Positions 39,626 through 50,215 are shown, counted from the stretch's first letter. The stretch: 64,000 bases of DNA from Shewanella chilikensis (GCF_002836945.1 NZ_NIJM01000027.1:1-64000); one strand, 5' to 3'. Numbers and translations: made by a program. Notes: generated by a model from the letters alone, not told the origin.

Positions 39626-40813
39626 TCAGGGCAGAGTTACTGTGGCAATTTTGCCATCCCGGGTTTGCAGATAGATTTTGTCGTCAACCACCAGAGGTTG
39701 ACTGAACAAGCCCGAGCTGTCGATCTGCACCCGGCCCACAATTTGGCCGTTGCTGCGATCGATAAAGTGCAGATAACCTTCAAAGTCACCCACAACCACA
39801 TAGTCCTGGAATACTGCCGGAGCGGTCAGATCCCGGTTGGTCAGATCCGAGTTACTCCAAAGCTCCAGACCGTTACGTCTGTCCACTGAGTATACACGGC
39901 TGTGATCGTCCACCAAATACAGACTCAAGCCCGCAGTGTCCAGCTCGTGGAAACTGGAGTACTTGCGCGACCAGACAATACGGCCGCTGCGCATTTCCAT
40001 GCTGACCAAATTACCGTTGTAGCTAACGGCGTACAGGTTGTCACCCAGCAACAGCGGCGTCATATCGACATCGGCCATACGGCTGAACTCGTTGCCGCCT
40101 TTGGGGGTGTAAATTGGTTGCTCCCAAGCGGGTTGGCCGTTGTTCTTGATAATAACTGCGACCTTGCCATCGGCCGTACCAACAAAGAAACCACCCTGGG
40201 CATACGCCGGAGAACTGCTGCCGCGCAGAGTCAAGTTTGGCAAGGAAGCTTCATAGCTCCAAAGTTTTTCACCTGTGTCGACATTAAAGGCATCCAGCGA
40301 GCCTGAGCTACTGTTAACCACCACCATGTCTTCGGCCACTGCGGGCAAGGACAACAGCTCGCCTTCAGCTACGGCGTGCCAAAGCACTTCACCAGTTTCG
40401 GCATCAAGCGCCGCCAACAGGCCACTCTCTCCGCCGACAAACACCTTGTTACGGGCCGCTGTTACGCCGGATGCCAAGCGGGCACCCTTATTCTTTTTCA
40501 GGGCACCATCACGGAATGCCTCACTGAAGTCTGTGCTCCAGACCTTCTCGCCGCTGGTCTCGTCAAAGGCAGTTACTTCACCGTAACGATCGGCAACAAA
40601 GATTTTGCCGTAGCGCACTGCGGGACGCAGACGGGAGTAATAATCACCAACGCCACTGCCAACCGAAGCACTCCAACTGACCTCTGGGAATACGCTGGCG
40701 TTGAGCTCCAGCAGCGGGCTTACAGGTTCTTCTTCCACATCGCTGGAAGCGCAACCTGTCAGTGCGCCTATGGCCATGCCACAGGCCAAAAGAGTTTTAC
40801 ACCACGACTTCAT
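39626..40813 (-). CDS. bamB: Outer-membrane assembly lipoprotein BamB
   Basis: A 395-residue lipoprotein of the BAM complex, which folds beta-barrel proteins in the outer membrane. The signal peptide ends in the lipobox LTGCAS. The mature part is an eight-bladed beta-propeller of PQQ-like repeats; repeated signatures such as TGEKLWSYEA, SGRIVWSRKY and NGLELWSNSD can be seen. The length matches E. coli BamB (392). It starts 9 bases after the yfgM stop, so the two share an mRNA. Confidence 0.95.
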   Translation of the reverse strand: MKSWCKTLLACGMAIGALTGCASSDVEEEPVSPLLELNASVFPEVSWSASVGSGVGDYYSRLRPAVRYGKIFVADRYGEVTAFDETSGEKVWSTDFSEAFRDGALKKNKGARLASGVTAARNKVFVGGESGLLAALDAETGEVLWHAVAEGELLSLPAVAEDMVVVNSSSGSLDAFNVDTGEKLWSYEASLPNLTLRGSSSPAYAQGGFFVGTADGKVAVIIKNNGQPAWEQPIYTPKGGNEFSRMADVDMTPLLLGDNLYAVSYNGNLVSMEMRSGRIVWSRKYSSFHELDTAGLSLYLVDDHSRVYSVDRRNGLELWSNSDLTNRDLTAPAVFQDYVVVGDFEGYLHFIDRSNGQIVGRVQIDSSGLFSQPLVVDDKIYLQTRDGKIATVTLP

Positions 40814-40822
40814 TGGCCTTCC

Positions 40823-41449
40823 TTATGCCTGATTCAGGTTATCGAGTTTCATCTGCAGCGCCGGACTGGTTGTCACGCCGCCATTTTTAACGGCTTCCTG
40901 GTAAGCGAGTCTCGCCTTATCGGTTTCCCCTTGACGCAGTAGCAGATCACCTTTGAATTCATCTCTTTGGGTAGCAAAGGCACTATCTTTGACCTGCTCC
41001 AGCGTGGTCAAAGCGGTAGCAACCTGGCCCTGTTCAGCCTGAACTCGTGCCAAACGCAGCGTGGCAACCGCTGTCAGGGCATCACCCGGCTTGGCGGCAA
41101 TCACGGTTTTGAGGGCAGCTTCAGCTTTTGGCAGATCGCCGGCCTCTACCGCGCTCTTGGCAACAATCAATTGCATCAACGCCGAATAACCGGCCTGAGC
41201 GTGCTGCTTGTCAAATTCGGCAGCGGCAGCCATCACTGTGGCTTCATCACCGCCTTGCATCAAGGCCTGGTTAAAAGCCTGAGAGGCGGCTTCGGCACGT
41301 TCCACTTTGACATCGGAATAATAGTTCCAGCCATAGAGGCCACCCAGGCCAATTACGGCACCTGCGACTATCGAAACACCATAGTCTTTCCAGAACTGCT
41401 TGATCGCCTCAACTTGTTGTTCTTCTGTGCTGTAGATTTCCACCCGCAC
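40823..41449 (-). CDS. yfgM: YfgM-type ancillary SecYEG subunit
   Basis: A 208-residue inner-membrane protein. A short cytoplasmic start (MRVEIYSTEEQQVEAIKQFW) precedes one membrane helix (about 25-45, VSIVAGAVIGLGGLYGWNYY), and the rest is a periplasmic TPR-like domain rich in Ala. The family works with PpiD at the Sec translocon as a periplasmic chaperone. It lies between hisS (12-base gap) and bamB (9-base gap), the conserved enteric order. Confidence 0.9.
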   Translation of the reverse strand: MRVEIYSTEEQQVEAIKQFWKDYGVSIVAGAVIGLGGLYGWNYYSDVKVERAEAASQAFNQALMQGGDEATVMAAAAEFDKQHAQAGYSALMQLIVAKSAVEAGDLPKAEAALKTVIAAKPGDALTAVATLRLARVQAEQGQVATALTTLEQVKDSAFATQRDEFKGDLLLRQGETDKARLAYQEAVKNGGVTTSPALQMKLDNLNQA

Positions 41450-41461
41450 TTCCCCTCTAAA

Positions 41462-42739
41462 TTATTTAATCAGTTCTGCCAAATAGTCGGCCAGGGCCTG
41501 GCGTTCAACATCCTGCTGAGCCCCATCACCCCGCAGCGGTTTCACCGCCACCTTATTATTGGCCAGTTCGGTCTCACCGATAATCAGCGCAAAACCCGCG
41601 CCGCTCTTATCAGCTCTTTTCATCTGTTTCTTGAAGTTGCCACCACCGCAGTGACTCATCACCTTGAGTTTGGGCAGCTTCTCGCGCAGTTCCTGGGCAA
41701 TTTTCATCGCCTCGATTACGCAGTCATCGCCCATGGCGGTCACGTAGACATCCACTTCGGCAGCAACATCAGCGTTCAGCTCCAGAGTTTCCAGCAGCAG
41801 AACAATCCGCTCCAGTCCCATGGCAAAGCCCACTGCCGGCGTTTCTTTACCGCCAAGCTGGCTCACCAGACCATCGTAACGACCACCGGCCAGTACTGTG
41901 CCCTGAGCGCCCAGGCTGTCGGTGACCCACTCAAATACTGTGCGGTTGTAATAATCCAATCCGCGTACCAGGCGTGGGTTAACCCCGTATTGGATGCCAA
42001 CGGCCTCCAGGAGTTCACACAAGCGGGCAAAATGTGCCTTTGAGTCTTCACCCAGATAATCCATCAGCGCCGGGGCATCGGCCAGCAAAGCCTGAACCTG
42101 CTGATCTTTCGAGTCCAGCACTCGCAGTGGGTTACTGTACATGCGCCGCTGGCTATCTTCGTCCAGCTTGTCTTTATGCTGTTCGAGGAAGACCACCAGC
42201 GCCTCACGATAGGCGGCGCGCTCGTCGCTGTCACCCAGAGTGTTCAGCTCGAGCGAAACGTGTTCGGTCAATCCAAGCTTCTGCCACAAAGAGGCAGACA
42301 ACATCAGCACTTCGGCGTCAATATCGGCGCTCTTGATGCCATAAACTTCAACTCCAAACTGATGGAACTGACGATAGCGCCCTTTCTGTGGCCGCTCGTG
42401 GCGGAACATGGGGCCCATATACCACAGACGCTGCTCCTGGTTGTACAACAGGCCATGTTCGTTACCGGCACGAACTGTCGAGGCGGTGCCTTCCGGACGC
42501 AAGGTGAGGCTATCACCGTTGCGATCGGCGAAGGTATACATCTCCTTCTCGACAATATCTGTCACTTCCCCTATCGAACGCTTGAACAGGTCTGTGTTCT
42601 CAACGATAGGTGTGCGGATTTCACTGTAACCGAAAGAGGCAACCGAGGCGCGCAGTACCGCCTCAACTTTTTGCCATACGGGGCTTTGGGTTGGCAGAAT
42701 GTCATTCATTCCGCGAATCGCTTGGATCTGTTTTGCCAC
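41462..42739 (-). CDS. hisS: Histidyl-tRNA synthetase
   Basis: A 425-residue class II aminoacyl-tRNA synthetase. Class II motif 2 includes [11 protein letters not shown] and [20 protein letters not shown]. The histidine-specific motifs [15 protein letters not shown] and [14 protein letters not shown] are present. The C-terminal anticodon-binding domain spans about 325-425. It starts with [16 protein letters not shown], as in close relatives. It is in the ispG-hisS-yfgM-bamB run. Confidence 0.97.
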   Translation of the reverse strand: MAKQIQAIRGMNDILPTQSPVWQKVEAVLRASVASFGYSEIRTPIVENTDLFKRSIGEVTDIVEKEMYTFADRNGDSLTLRPEGTASTVRAGNEHGLLYNQEQRLWYMGPMFRHERPQKGRYRQFHQFGVEVYGIKSADIDAEVLMLSASLWQKLGLTEHVSLELNTLGDSDERAAYREALVVFLEQHKDKLDEDSQRRMYSNPLRVLDSKDQQVQALLADAPALMDYLGEDSKAHFARLCELLEAVGIQYGVNPRLVRGLDYYNRTVFEWVTDSLGAQGTVLAGGRYDGLVSQLGGKETPAVGFAMGLERIVLLLETLELNADVAAEVDVYVTAMGDDCVIEAMKIAQELREKLPKLKVMSHCGGGNFKKQMKRADKSGAGFALIIGETELANNKVAVKPLRGDGAQQDVERQALADYLAELIK

Positions 42740-42856
42740 TATCTCGACTCGTTTTGCTCTGGGGCTAAAAATTCAAAAATGCCAGCCATTATAGGCGCTT
42801 CACCGGCAAACGTAAAACTGGCCAGCGCTGGCCAGTTCACATTCGTGTCATCAGGA

Positions 42857-43969
42857 TCATTCGGCTTCTTTGACTGAAATACGGTTTTCCATCATTTGCG
42901 CCTTGGCGCGAATTTTGGCTTCGAGGGCATCGACCAGATTGTCGTTGTCGAAGCGCTCTTTCTGACGCTCGCCTTCGTCATAATAACCACTCTTGCGGTT
43001 ACCACCGGTAAGGCCAATATGAGACACCAGGGCTTCACCGGGGCCGTTGACCACACAACCTATGATGGAGACATCCATGGCTGTGGTCACATCTTCCAGG
43101 CGTTGCTCCAGTGCATTGACCGTGCCTATCACGTCAAACTCTTGTCTTGAACAAGATGGACAGGCGATAAAGTTAATTCCGCGGGAGCGAATACGCAGCG
43201 ACTTGAGGATATCGAAACCGACTTTGATCTCCTCTACAGGATCGGCTGCCAGCGATACTCTCAAGGTATCGCCTATGCCTTCGGCCAGCAGCATACCCAG
43301 GCCCACCGCCGATTTAACGGCGCCGGCACGGGCACCACCGGCTTCGGTGATCCCAAGGTGCAGCGGCTGTTTAATCTGTTTCGCCAGTAAACGGTAGGAC
43401 TCCACTGCCAGGAACACGTCCGATGCCTTCACCGAGACCTTGAACTGGTCGAAGTTGAGCCTGTCGAGAATATCCACATGGCGCATTGCCGATTCCAGCA
43501 AGGCTTCCGGGGTGGGCTCTTTGTATTTGTCCATCAAGTCTTTTTCAAGACTGCCGCCGTTTACCCCGATACGGATTGGGATATTCTTGTCTCTGGCAGA
43601 CTCAACCACGGCGCGGATACGCTCTTCATTGCCTATGTTGCCTGGGTTAATACGCAGACAGTCGGCGCCGTATTCCGCTACTTTAAGGGCAATGCGGTAG
43701 TCGAAATGGATATCGGCCACCAGCGGCACCTTGATCTGCTGCTTGATAAGCTTGAACGCCTCGGCAGCATCCATGGTAGGCACAGACACCCGTACGATAT
43801 CGGCGCCCACGGTTTCCAGCGCCCGAATTTGCGCTACTGTGGCTTCTATATCTGTGGTGCGGGTATTGGTCATCGACTGCACGGCGATAGGAGCGCCATC
43901 ACCTATGGGTACATTGCCGACATAAATACGGGTGGAAGGACGGCGTTTTATGGGATTTTCACTGTACAT
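42857..43969 (-). CDS. ispG: 4-hydroxy-3-methylbut-2-enyl diphosphate synthase
   Basis: A 370-residue [4Fe-4S] enzyme of the MEP isoprenoid pathway that makes HMBPP from MEcPP. The N-terminal TIM barrel includes [17 protein letters not shown] and the [10 protein letters not shown] and [11 protein letters not shown] segments. The Fe-S ligands lie in [13 protein letters not shown] and the later [14 protein letters not shown] used the ATG at 43969 ([10 protein letters not shown]) because the 15 residues upstream are not family-like. It is downstream of rodZ and upstream of hisS. Confidence 0.96.
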   Translation of the reverse strand: MYSENPIKRRPSTRIYVGNVPIGDGAPIAVQSMTNTRTTDIEATVAQIRALETVGADIVRVSVPTMDAAEAFKLIKQQIKVPLVADIHFDYRIALKVAEYGADCLRINPGNIGNEERIRAVVESARDKNIPIRIGVNGGSLEKDLMDKYKEPTPEALLESAMRHVDILDRLNFDQFKVSVKASDVFLAVESYRLLAKQIKQPLHLGITEAGGARAGAVKSAVGLGMLLAEGIGDTLRVSLAADPVEEIKVGFDILKSLRIRSRGINFIACPSCSRQEFDVIGTVNALEQRLEDVTTAMDVSIIGCVVNGPGEALVSHIGLTGGNRKSGYYDEGERQKERFDNDNLVDALEAKIRAKAQMMENRISVKEAE

Positions 43970-44032
43970 CGTATTCTGCTCTGTTGACTCGGCGCCATGG
44001 ATGCGCCACTTCAATTATCCTGCTTGATGCTA

Positions 44033-44950
44033 TTATGCCTGTGGCAGGGTCAGTCTGGCTACCCGGCCACTGGGGAAATCGGCAAGGCTCACGGCCTGGC
44101 CGTTAAATGTCAGACTTACTGTCTGCGGTGCGCCCAAGACCAGTTTAAAAGGCGCCTTGCCCTGTACATTAATGCTTTGCCCTGACGATCTCAGGCCATC
44201 AATCAAGGTCTTGCCGTTAGCATCTGTAAGTTTAATCCAGCAGTCACCGTCAAGCTCGATACCGACAGAAGCCTGCGTTGCCTCTGTTGGCAACGGTTGC
44301 TCGGTCATATCAACATCTTCGTTAACAACACCAGAGCTGGCTTCATCAGTATTGTTATCCTCAACAAGACTCTTATCTACTTCAGCGGCTGGTGTTTCGG
44401 TTGAAGTTTCTGACGGAAGTTCGGTTTCTTCCATTTGTGCCTGACGCGATTCAAACTCTCTGGCCTGCTGTACCTCTTCTGCCGTCGGTTTGGAGAAATC
44501 GACATCGGAAACCACAGAAGGTTTTTGCAGCCACCACACCACCAGCAGGGCCAGCAACAGAAAACCGATAAGGTAAGTCACCAGCATCAAGCGGCTGTCG
44601 GTAGCCTGACGACTGGTCTTGCGCGAAAAGCTCTGCATTGCCGGCTCGGTCACCTTGGGGACCTGCCGCGCCAGACAAGCGTTGATAGTTTCTTTATCCA
44701 CGCCTAATATGCGGGCGTAATTCTTCACGTAGCCACGAACATAGGTGGAGGAATCGATATTGCTGAAACAGTCTGCTTCAATATCGGCCACTATGCAGGG
44801 GCGCAAGTGCAGCCTGGTAGCCGCATCTTCTATAGTGATACCTTTTTGTTCGCGTGCGCTTTTCAGTAATGACCCGAGCGTATCCTCTTGCCCGGGAACC
44901 TTTTGGCTCTCGTCTTCATCCTTGTTGACTTGGTTATTCAACTCTGTCAT
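44033..44950 (-). CDS. rodZ: Cell-shape protein RodZ
   Basis: A 305-residue bitopic protein linking MreB to the elongasome. The cytoplasmic N-terminus is a helix-turn-helix domain (about 20-95, LKSAREQKGITIEDAATRLH). One membrane helix (about 118-142, LMLVTYLIGFLLLALLVVWW) precedes an acidic, low-complexity periplasmic linker and a C-terminal DUF4115-type beta domain (DGDCWIKLTDANGKTL). The length is near the family norm. Its ATG overlaps the pilF stop by one base (TGATG), so translation is coupled. Confidence 0.94.
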   Translation of the reverse strand: MTELNNQVNKDEDESQKVPGQEDTLGSLLKSAREQKGITIEDAATRLHLRPCIVADIEADCFSNIDSSTYVRGYVKNYARILGVDKETINACLARQVPKVTEPAMQSFSRKTSRQATDSRLMLVTYLIGFLLLALLVVWWLQKPSVVSDVDFSKPTAEEVQQAREFESRQAQMEETELPSETSTETPAAEVDKSLVEDNNTDEASSGVVNEDVDMTEQPLPTEATQASVGIELDGDCWIKLTDANGKTLIDGLRSSGQSINVQGKAPFKLVLGAPQTVSLTFNGQAVSLADFPSGRVARLTLPQA

Positions 44951-45735
44951 CAGTGCATACTTGCCCGGTATTGTTTAGCCTGGGGAGACGCCGGAAATTT
45001 GGCCTGCAACAATATTCCATATCGCTTGGCGGCCGCGTCATCATTTAACCCTTGCTCAATGCGAATGCCCAACGCCAAGCTTTCCGCGGTTTCAGGAACG
45101 ACTCGGTGGAGGCGTTCCAATTGCATTCTGGCCGCGGCGTAGTTTTGGGCGTCAAGCTCCAATTCTGTCAGTTCCAGTAATGAGACCTGTCTTCTGGGCT
45201 CATACTTTAGCGCCATCTCAAAATAGTGTCGCGCTTTTTCTCTTTCCCCGGCATCCCGACTGCAAATACCCAGATTTTCATAGCTGGAGGCAGTGCGGGT
45301 ATATCTGGGGTTGTCGATTGCCTTCAGGAACATCTTCTCTGCCTTGGCATATTTCTGCTGCTGACAGAGAAATACCCCAAAGTTATTCATCGAGTCGCCG
45401 CTGGCATTGCGGGTGTCTATGGCGGCTTCATAAGCTTGCTCAGCCTTCACCACTTCACCCACGGTTTGATAATAATAAGCCATGGCAATATGCACATCCT
45501 CAAGGTGAGGGGCGTATTCCATGGCTCTGTCTAGATTATATTTGGCTTGTTGGGAGTTACCCTTTTGCAGATAGGTCAGACCTAACTGCGTCCGTTCCTT
45601 GGCGGCGGCAATTTTATCAAACTGGCGTTGCGAGACCGGAATGTCCGTGCCGGCATAAGTTCGCTCGGTCACACATCCGGGCAACATGGCCCCTAGCAGT
45701 AACGCAAGCGTTAAACCTGGCAATCCGTGCTTCAT
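44950..45735 (-). CDS. pilF: Type IV pilus biogenesis lipoprotein PilF (PilW)
   Basis: A 261-residue lipoprotein with a lipobox (GAMLPGC) after a hydrophobic signal and about six TPR units. It is the pilotin needed for outer-membrane localisation and multimerisation of the PilQ secretin. Visible TPR-like stretches include TYLQKGNSQQAKYNLDRAM and NNFGVFLCQQQKYAKAEK. I used the ATG at 45735 (MKHGLPGLTLALLLG), as eight upstream residues would spoil the signal peptide. It is between rlmN and rodZ in the same direction, a conserved position. Confidence 0.92.
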   Translation of the reverse strand: MKHGLPGLTLALLLGAMLPGCVTERTYAGTDIPVSQRQFDKIAAAKERTQLGLTYLQKGNSQQAKYNLDRAMEYAPHLEDVHIAMAYYYQTVGEVVKAEQAYEAAIDTRNASGDSMNNFGVFLCQQQKYAKAEKMFLKAIDNPRYTRTASSYENLGICSRDAGEREKARHYFEMALKYEPRRQVSLLELTELELDAQNYAAARMQLERLHRVVPETAESLALGIRIEQGLNDDAAAKRYGILLQAKFPASPQAKQYRASMH

Positions 45736-45767
45736 TGGCAAACCTATAAATCTGGACAAACAAAGAG

Positions 45768-46889
45768 TTAATCCATTGTGACCGAAATTTGATTGGCTTG
45801 CATGCGTTTTTTCGCCAGACGCTTGGTTCTGTCACGTATATCACCGGCCAACTGGCCACAGGCAGCATCGATATCATCGCCGCGGGTCTTACGCACTATT
45901 ACTGTCAGACCGTATTCCATCAGCACTTTGGCAAACCTGTCGATACGGGAGTTGGAAGAACGCCCGTAAGGAGAACCCGGATAAGGATTGAATGGGATGA
46001 GGTTGACCTTGCAAGGGGTATCCTTCATCAGTTTGGCCAACTCATGGGCTTGCTCTGTGCTGTCGTTGATATGATCCAGCATCACATATTCCAGTGTGAC
46101 CCGACCGCGGTTGGCGTTGGACTTTGCGATATAACGGCGAATAGCGGCCAAAAATTCGTTAAGCGGATACTTCTTGTTGATAGGCACCAGCTCGTTACGC
46201 AGCTCGTCATTGGGGGCATGAATACTGACCGCCAGCGCCACATCGAGGGCGTCGCCCAGCTTATCCAGCGCCGGTACTACACCGGATGTGGAAACCGTTA
46301 CCCGCCGTTTAGACAGGGCAAAACCAAAGTCATCCAGCATAATATCCATCGCCGGGATCACGTTGGCCAGGTTCAGCAAGGGCTCACCCATGCCCATCAT
46401 CACCACATTGGTGACCGGGCGCTCACCGGTTTCCTTCTGGAAGCCGAGGAAATGGGATACCCGCCAGATTTGGCCGACAATTTCAGACACTGTCAGGTTA
46501 CGGTTAAAGCCCTGTTGCGCCGTGGAACAGAAAGTACACTCCAGCGCACATCCCACCTGAGATGAGATACACAGAGTCGCCCTATCGTCTTCCGGAATAT
46601 AGACGGTTTCCACTTCCTGACCTTCGCCAACATTAATGGCAAACTTGATGGTGCCATCGGCCGACTTCTGATAGCTGGAGATCTCCGGCGCCACCACTTC
46701 ACAGCGCTCTTTCAACTTGGCCCGCAGGTGCTTGTTGATGTTGGTCATCTGGTCAAAGTCACTGATCCCGAAGTGATACAACCACTTCATCAGCTGTTCG
46801 GCACGAAACGGCTTATCGCCCAACTCGACGAAAAGCTCACGCATTGCCTTACGATCAAGATCCAAAAGATTGATCTTTTTTTCACTCAT
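45768..46889 (-). CDS. rlmN: Dual-specificity 23S rRNA/tRNA methyltransferase RlmN
   Basis: A 373-residue radical SAM enzyme that methylates C2 of A2503 in 23S rRNA and A37 in some tRNAs. The [4Fe-4S] motif [19 protein letters not shown] (CX3CX2C) is at about 126-133. The SAM-binding GMGEPLLN and the catalytic cysteine near the C-terminus (DIDAACGQL) are intact. It is the first gene of the series that continues through pilF, rodZ, ispG, hisS, yfgM and bamB. Confidence 0.96.
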   Translation of the reverse strand: MSEKKINLLDLDRKAMRELFVELGDKPFRAEQLMKWLYHFGISDFDQMTNINKHLRAKLKERCEVVAPEISSYQKSADGTIKFAINVGEGQEVETVYIPEDDRATLCISSQVGCALECTFCSTAQQGFNRNLTVSEIVGQIWRVSHFLGFQKETGERPVTNVVMMGMGEPLLNLANVIPAMDIMLDDFGFALSKRRVTVSTSGVVPALDKLGDALDVALAVSIHAPNDELRNELVPINKKYPLNEFLAAIRRYIAKSNANRGRVTLEYVMLDHINDSTEQAHELAKLMKDTPCKVNLIPFNPYPGSPYGRSSNSRIDRFAKVLMEYGLTVIVRKTRGDDIDAACGQLAGDIRDRTKRLAKKRMQANQISVTMD

Positions 46890-47091
46890 TTGACTTTCCT
46901 CAACACCAAAACCTGCAGCAGGGCGGCGAATTATACAGATAGGCCGCCACTATAGCCAGTAATTCAGCGGTTCCCCTTATACCCGACTTTACCTCTACCA
47001 TGCATAAAATTAAGCTTCAGCTCACAAGCTCTATGATAGAATAGCGCCGGGCTAATGTTGGCCTTTGCATCGGAGTGATAATTCCCCCCTT

Positions 47092-48168
47092 ATGCTAACG
47101 CTTATCGTTATTGTATTGGTCGCCATCGGCGTCTCTTTTCTCTGTAGTGTGTTTGAAGCCGTGCTGCTTTCGGTGACTCCCAGCTATATTGCGTCGCTGC
47201 GCCAGTCCAACCCGGATGCTGCCGAACGTCTTCAAAAACAGAAAGACAATGTCGAATCTCCCCTGGTCGCTATTTTGACACTCAACACCATAGCCCATAC
47301 CGTAGGTGCGGCCGTGGCTGGTGCTCAAGCTGCCAAAGTGTTTGGCGATGAGATGTTGGGGGTATTCTCCGGGGTACTGACCTTCCTCATTCTGTTCTTT
47401 TCCGAAATTATCCCCAAAACCATAGGTGCCAACTACTGGCGAGCCATGGCCCCCAGTGTGTCTGTGGCGCTGGTGTGGATGGAACGCATCACCCTACCGC
47501 TTATCTGGATGTCCAATAAGGTTACCCGTTTGCTCGGCAAAGGTGACTCTGGCCAATATATCCGTCAGGAAATGAGCGCCATGGCCAAGATAGGTCATGA
47601 ATCCGGTGAACTGGATGAGCAGGAAAGCAAAATTCTGACTCAGATGTTGAGCGTCAAGGAGATGCCGGTTACCGCCATCATGACTCCAAGAACCGTGATG
47701 TTCACTCTGCCGGCCGCACTGACTCAACATGAATTTGTCAGCCAGCATATCAATAAGCCTTTCACCCGGGTGCCTATTTTCGACAAGGATCACGACGACA
47801 TCATAGGCTATGTGAACCGTACCGATGTGCTGCTGAGTGAGCGGGATAATCCCGATGCACCCCTTGGGAACCTCAAGCGCAATTTGGTGATAGTGCCGGA
47901 AACCGCCCGCATCCTGCCGCTGTTTGAGCTGATGATCAAACGCAACGCTCAGATAGCCATGGTGGTGGACGAATACGGCAGCGGTCAGGGCCTGGTGACA
48001 CTGGAGGACATCATCGAATCCTTGCTGGGGCTGGAGATTGTCGATATCAATGACCCTGCCACCGACATGCAGCAACTGGCAAGGCGACTTTGGAAACGCC
48101 GCATGAAAGACAAGGGGATCCGCCTCTCGGATGACAGAGAGCCGGTCAGCGAATCCCAAGGGCTCTGA
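47092..48168 (+). CDS. CNNM/CorC-family transport protein (DUF21-CBS)
   Basis: A 358-residue inner-membrane protein. The N-terminal CNNM/DUF21 domain has about four hydrophobic segments (for example LIVIVLVAIGVSFLCSVFEA and GVLTFLILFFSEIIPKTIGA, the latter with the conserved SEIIPKT). It is followed by two CBS domains (about 200-320, with VTAIMTPRTVMF and MVVDEYGSGQGLVTLEDIIE). The C-terminal transporter-associated CorC domain is missing, so it is a short form. Members are implicated in magnesium or cobalt homeostasis. I chose the ATG at 47092; an upstream TTG at 47065 is possible. It has a terminator about 100 bases downstream. Confidence 0.85.
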   Translation: MLTLIVIVLVAIGVSFLCSVFEAVLLSVTPSYIASLRQSNPDAAERLQKQKDNVESPLVAILTLNTIAHTVGAAVAGAQAAKVFGDEMLGVFSGVLTFLILFFSEIIPKTIGANYWRAMAPSVSVALVWMERITLPLIWMSNKVTRLLGKGDSGQYIRQEMSAMAKIGHESGELDEQESKILTQMLSVKEMPVTAIMTPRTVMFTLPAALTQHEFVSQHINKPFTRVPIFDKDHDDIIGYVNRTDVLLSERDNPDAPLGNLKRNLVIVPETARILPLFELMIKRNAQIAMVVDEYGSGQGLVTLEDIIESLLGLEIVDINDPATDMQQLARRLWKRRMKDKGIRLSDDREPVSESQGL

Positions 48169-48265
48169 TTTCAGATTATTAATTCAGCGCTTTAATATAA
48201 GTGTCATCCTAGTGGGAGATAGTGTGACAGGCTAACAACCCAGCCATCAGTACAGTCATCATTTA

Positions 48266-48290
48266 GGGGGAGCTTAGGCTTCCCCTTTTT
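48266..48290 (+). terminator. Rho-independent terminator
   Basis: GGGGGAGC (48266-48273) pairs with GCTTCCCC (48278-48285) around a TTAG loop, with one G-U pair, then TTTTT. It separates the CNNM-like gene from the phosphoesterase gene. Confidence 0.78.
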
Positions 48291-48338
48291 CATCCGCCTC
48301 TGGAGGTGTACAATCCCCGCTCGCAGAATGAGGATGAT

Positions 48339-50084
48339 ATGCACACAGATTATGTTTTAAGACTTGCCCATCTCAACGATACCCACTCACACTTGGATCC
48401 CAGCCGGGTTCAGTTCAAGATTGACTCTCAGGGACGCGAGTTTGATCTTCACAGCCACAGTGGTGGCTACGCGCGGATCTCGGCTCAGGTCAAGGCCGCA
48501 AGAGACGCTGCCCAAGCACAAAACCAGCCTTTTATCCTGCTCCACGGCGGCGATTGTTTCCAGGGCACCTTGTATTACAGCCAGTTCAAAGGCCGGGCCA
48601 ACGCCAAACTGCTGAAGATGTTGGCACCCGATGCCATGGTCATAGGCAACCATGATATTGACGATGGCAACGCTCTGCTGGCCGGTTTTATCAAAGAGGT
48701 TGGCTTCCCTGTGCTGGCGGCCAATATGGATCTCAGCGGCGAAGCTGAAGATAAGCCCGGGCGTCTTCGAGGGCTGGACAACCTCTATGATCTGGATACC
48801 GCCTCGGGTATCGGCCGCAGCCTGATAAAGCCTTTCCACGACAAGCAACTGGCCATAGTCGGTATTACTCTGGATCAAATGAAAGCCATCGCCAGGCCGG
48901 ATCCCGATACCGAGTTTGCCGATGCCTTTGCCACTACCAGGAAGACTGTTGAAGCCCTCAGGGCCAAGGGCATAGTGCATATCATAGTGCTGAGTCACTT
49001 AGGGTTGGAGCAAGACAGGTTACTGGCCGAAACCATCCCCGGGATCAGCCTGATAGTCGGCGGCCACACCCATACCCTGATGGGTGATTTCCGCGGTTTT
49101 GGCCTGCCATGCCTGCCCTATGGTGAAAGCGTCAACGGCGTGCCTATCCTCCATGCCGGCAAACATGCCGAAACCCTGGGGCTCGCCGACATTCATTTCG
49201 ATGATGCAGGCCGGGTGACCCGGCTCGAAGGCAGTAACCTCTTTATGCTGGACCGTCAGTTTCTGCTGAGCGGCCCACAGGCTGCCACCGAAGCCGACTA
49301 TCAAGCCGCCAAGGCGATATTGGAACAACACCCAGGGATCCACTGGGATGATACCGATGAAGCCATGGAGCAAGTGATAGCCACCGAGTTCCGCCCGGCG
49401 ATCAGCAGCATGGAAAATCAGGTGCTGGCTCTGGTACCCAAGGCCCTGGTGCATACCCGCCTGCCAAGCCGCACCCTGCCCCACGGCAGTGAAATTGCGC
49501 CCTGGGTCAGCCGGAGTATGTTTCTCGAGTCCAGAGCCAAAGACCAAAGAGTGGACTTTGCGCTGCATAACGCCGGTGGCGTGCGTCAATCCGTGCCCCA
49601 GGGACAACTGACCAAAGCCGATGTGCTCGGACGTCTGTTGCCGTTTGAATTGCCACTGGTTAAATATGAAATCGCCGGGGAACACCTCTACCAGGCGCTG
49701 GAGTCGGCCATTAACGCCGCGACCGACAACGGCGTGCGTGGCACCGGCGCCGGCAGTTTCCCCTATACCTATGGGCTGAGATATTTCTATGATGGCCGCA
49801 AAGAGCAGGGAGAAAGACTATTACGGCTGGAGCTGTTGCGGGCCAATGGCCTGTGGCAAGCGCTGGCGCCAGAGCAGCACTATGTTGGGGTATCCACCTG
49901 CTACACTACGGCCGGGAAAGAGGGCTATGAGCCTCTGCTGCAAGCCCGCTGGCAGGAGTCGATGCCGTCGCTGACATTGCCAGGCGCCTTCATCAACTTC
50001 CTGAAAAAGGCCCCCAAACTGGATGAATTGCTATTGCCCCATGTGCACTATACCAGCCATAGGGCCGAAGCGGCCGGCGAATAA
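48339..50084 (+). CDS. UshA-like bifunctional metallophosphatase/5'-nucleotidase, no signal peptide
   Basis: A 581-residue two-domain phosphoesterase. The N-terminal calcineurin-like domain has all metal motifs: LAHLNDTHSHLD (about 9-20), GGDCFQG, GNHDIDDGN, SHLG and GGHTHT. The C-terminal 5'-nucleotidase domain includes HNAGGVRQSVPQG and GEHLYQALESAINAATDN. Such enzymes remove phosphate from nucleotides or nucleotide sugars. Unlike periplasmic UshA or NadN, the sequence begins directly with the catalytic strand, with no signal peptide, so it is predicted cytoplasmic. I used the ATG at 48339 (preceded by GAGGA); the upstream GTG adds only 11 charged residues. It is monocistronic. Confidence 0.88.
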   Translation: MHTDYVLRLAHLNDTHSHLDPSRVQFKIDSQGREFDLHSHSGGYARISAQVKAARDAAQAQNQPFILLHGGDCFQGTLYYSQFKGRANAKLLKMLAPDAMVIGNHDIDDGNALLAGFIKEVGFPVLAANMDLSGEAEDKPGRLRGLDNLYDLDTASGIGRSLIKPFHDKQLAIVGITLDQMKAIARPDPDTEFADAFATTRKTVEALRAKGIVHIIVLSHLGLEQDRLLAETIPGISLIVGGHTHTLMGDFRGFGLPCLPYGESVNGVPILHAGKHAETLGLADIHFDDAGRVTRLEGSNLFMLDRQFLLSGPQAATEADYQAAKAILEQHPGIHWDDTDEAMEQVIATEFRPAISSMENQVLALVPKALVHTRLPSRTLPHGSEIAPWVSRSMFLESRAKDQRVDFALHNAGGVRQSVPQGQLTKADVLGRLLPFELPLVKYEIAGEHLYQALESAINAATDNGVRGTGAGSFPYTYGLRYFYDGRKEQGERLLRLELLRANGLWQALAPEQHYVGVSTCYTTAGKEGYEPLLQARWQESMPSLTLPGAFINFLKKAPKLDELLLPHVHYTSHRAEAAGE

Positions 50085-50169
50085 GCCGGCACATTCAGAA
50101 CGCTTGTCCCTTGCCCTTACACTGACAAAGCAACCATTCAAGATCATAAGCTATGATCCTAAATCCAGG

Positions 50170-50215
50170 TTATAAGCCATTTTATAAACCGCTTTTATAA
50201 ACTGCTCTATAAACC
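50170..50215. repeat. Short tandem TTATAAACYGCT-like repeat
   Basis: Four imperfect copies of a 12-13 base unit (TATAA at 50171, 50183, 50196 and 50208) run into the last codons of the LysR gene. They lie between two convergent genes. They could be a slippage-derived repeat. Confidence 0.5.
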
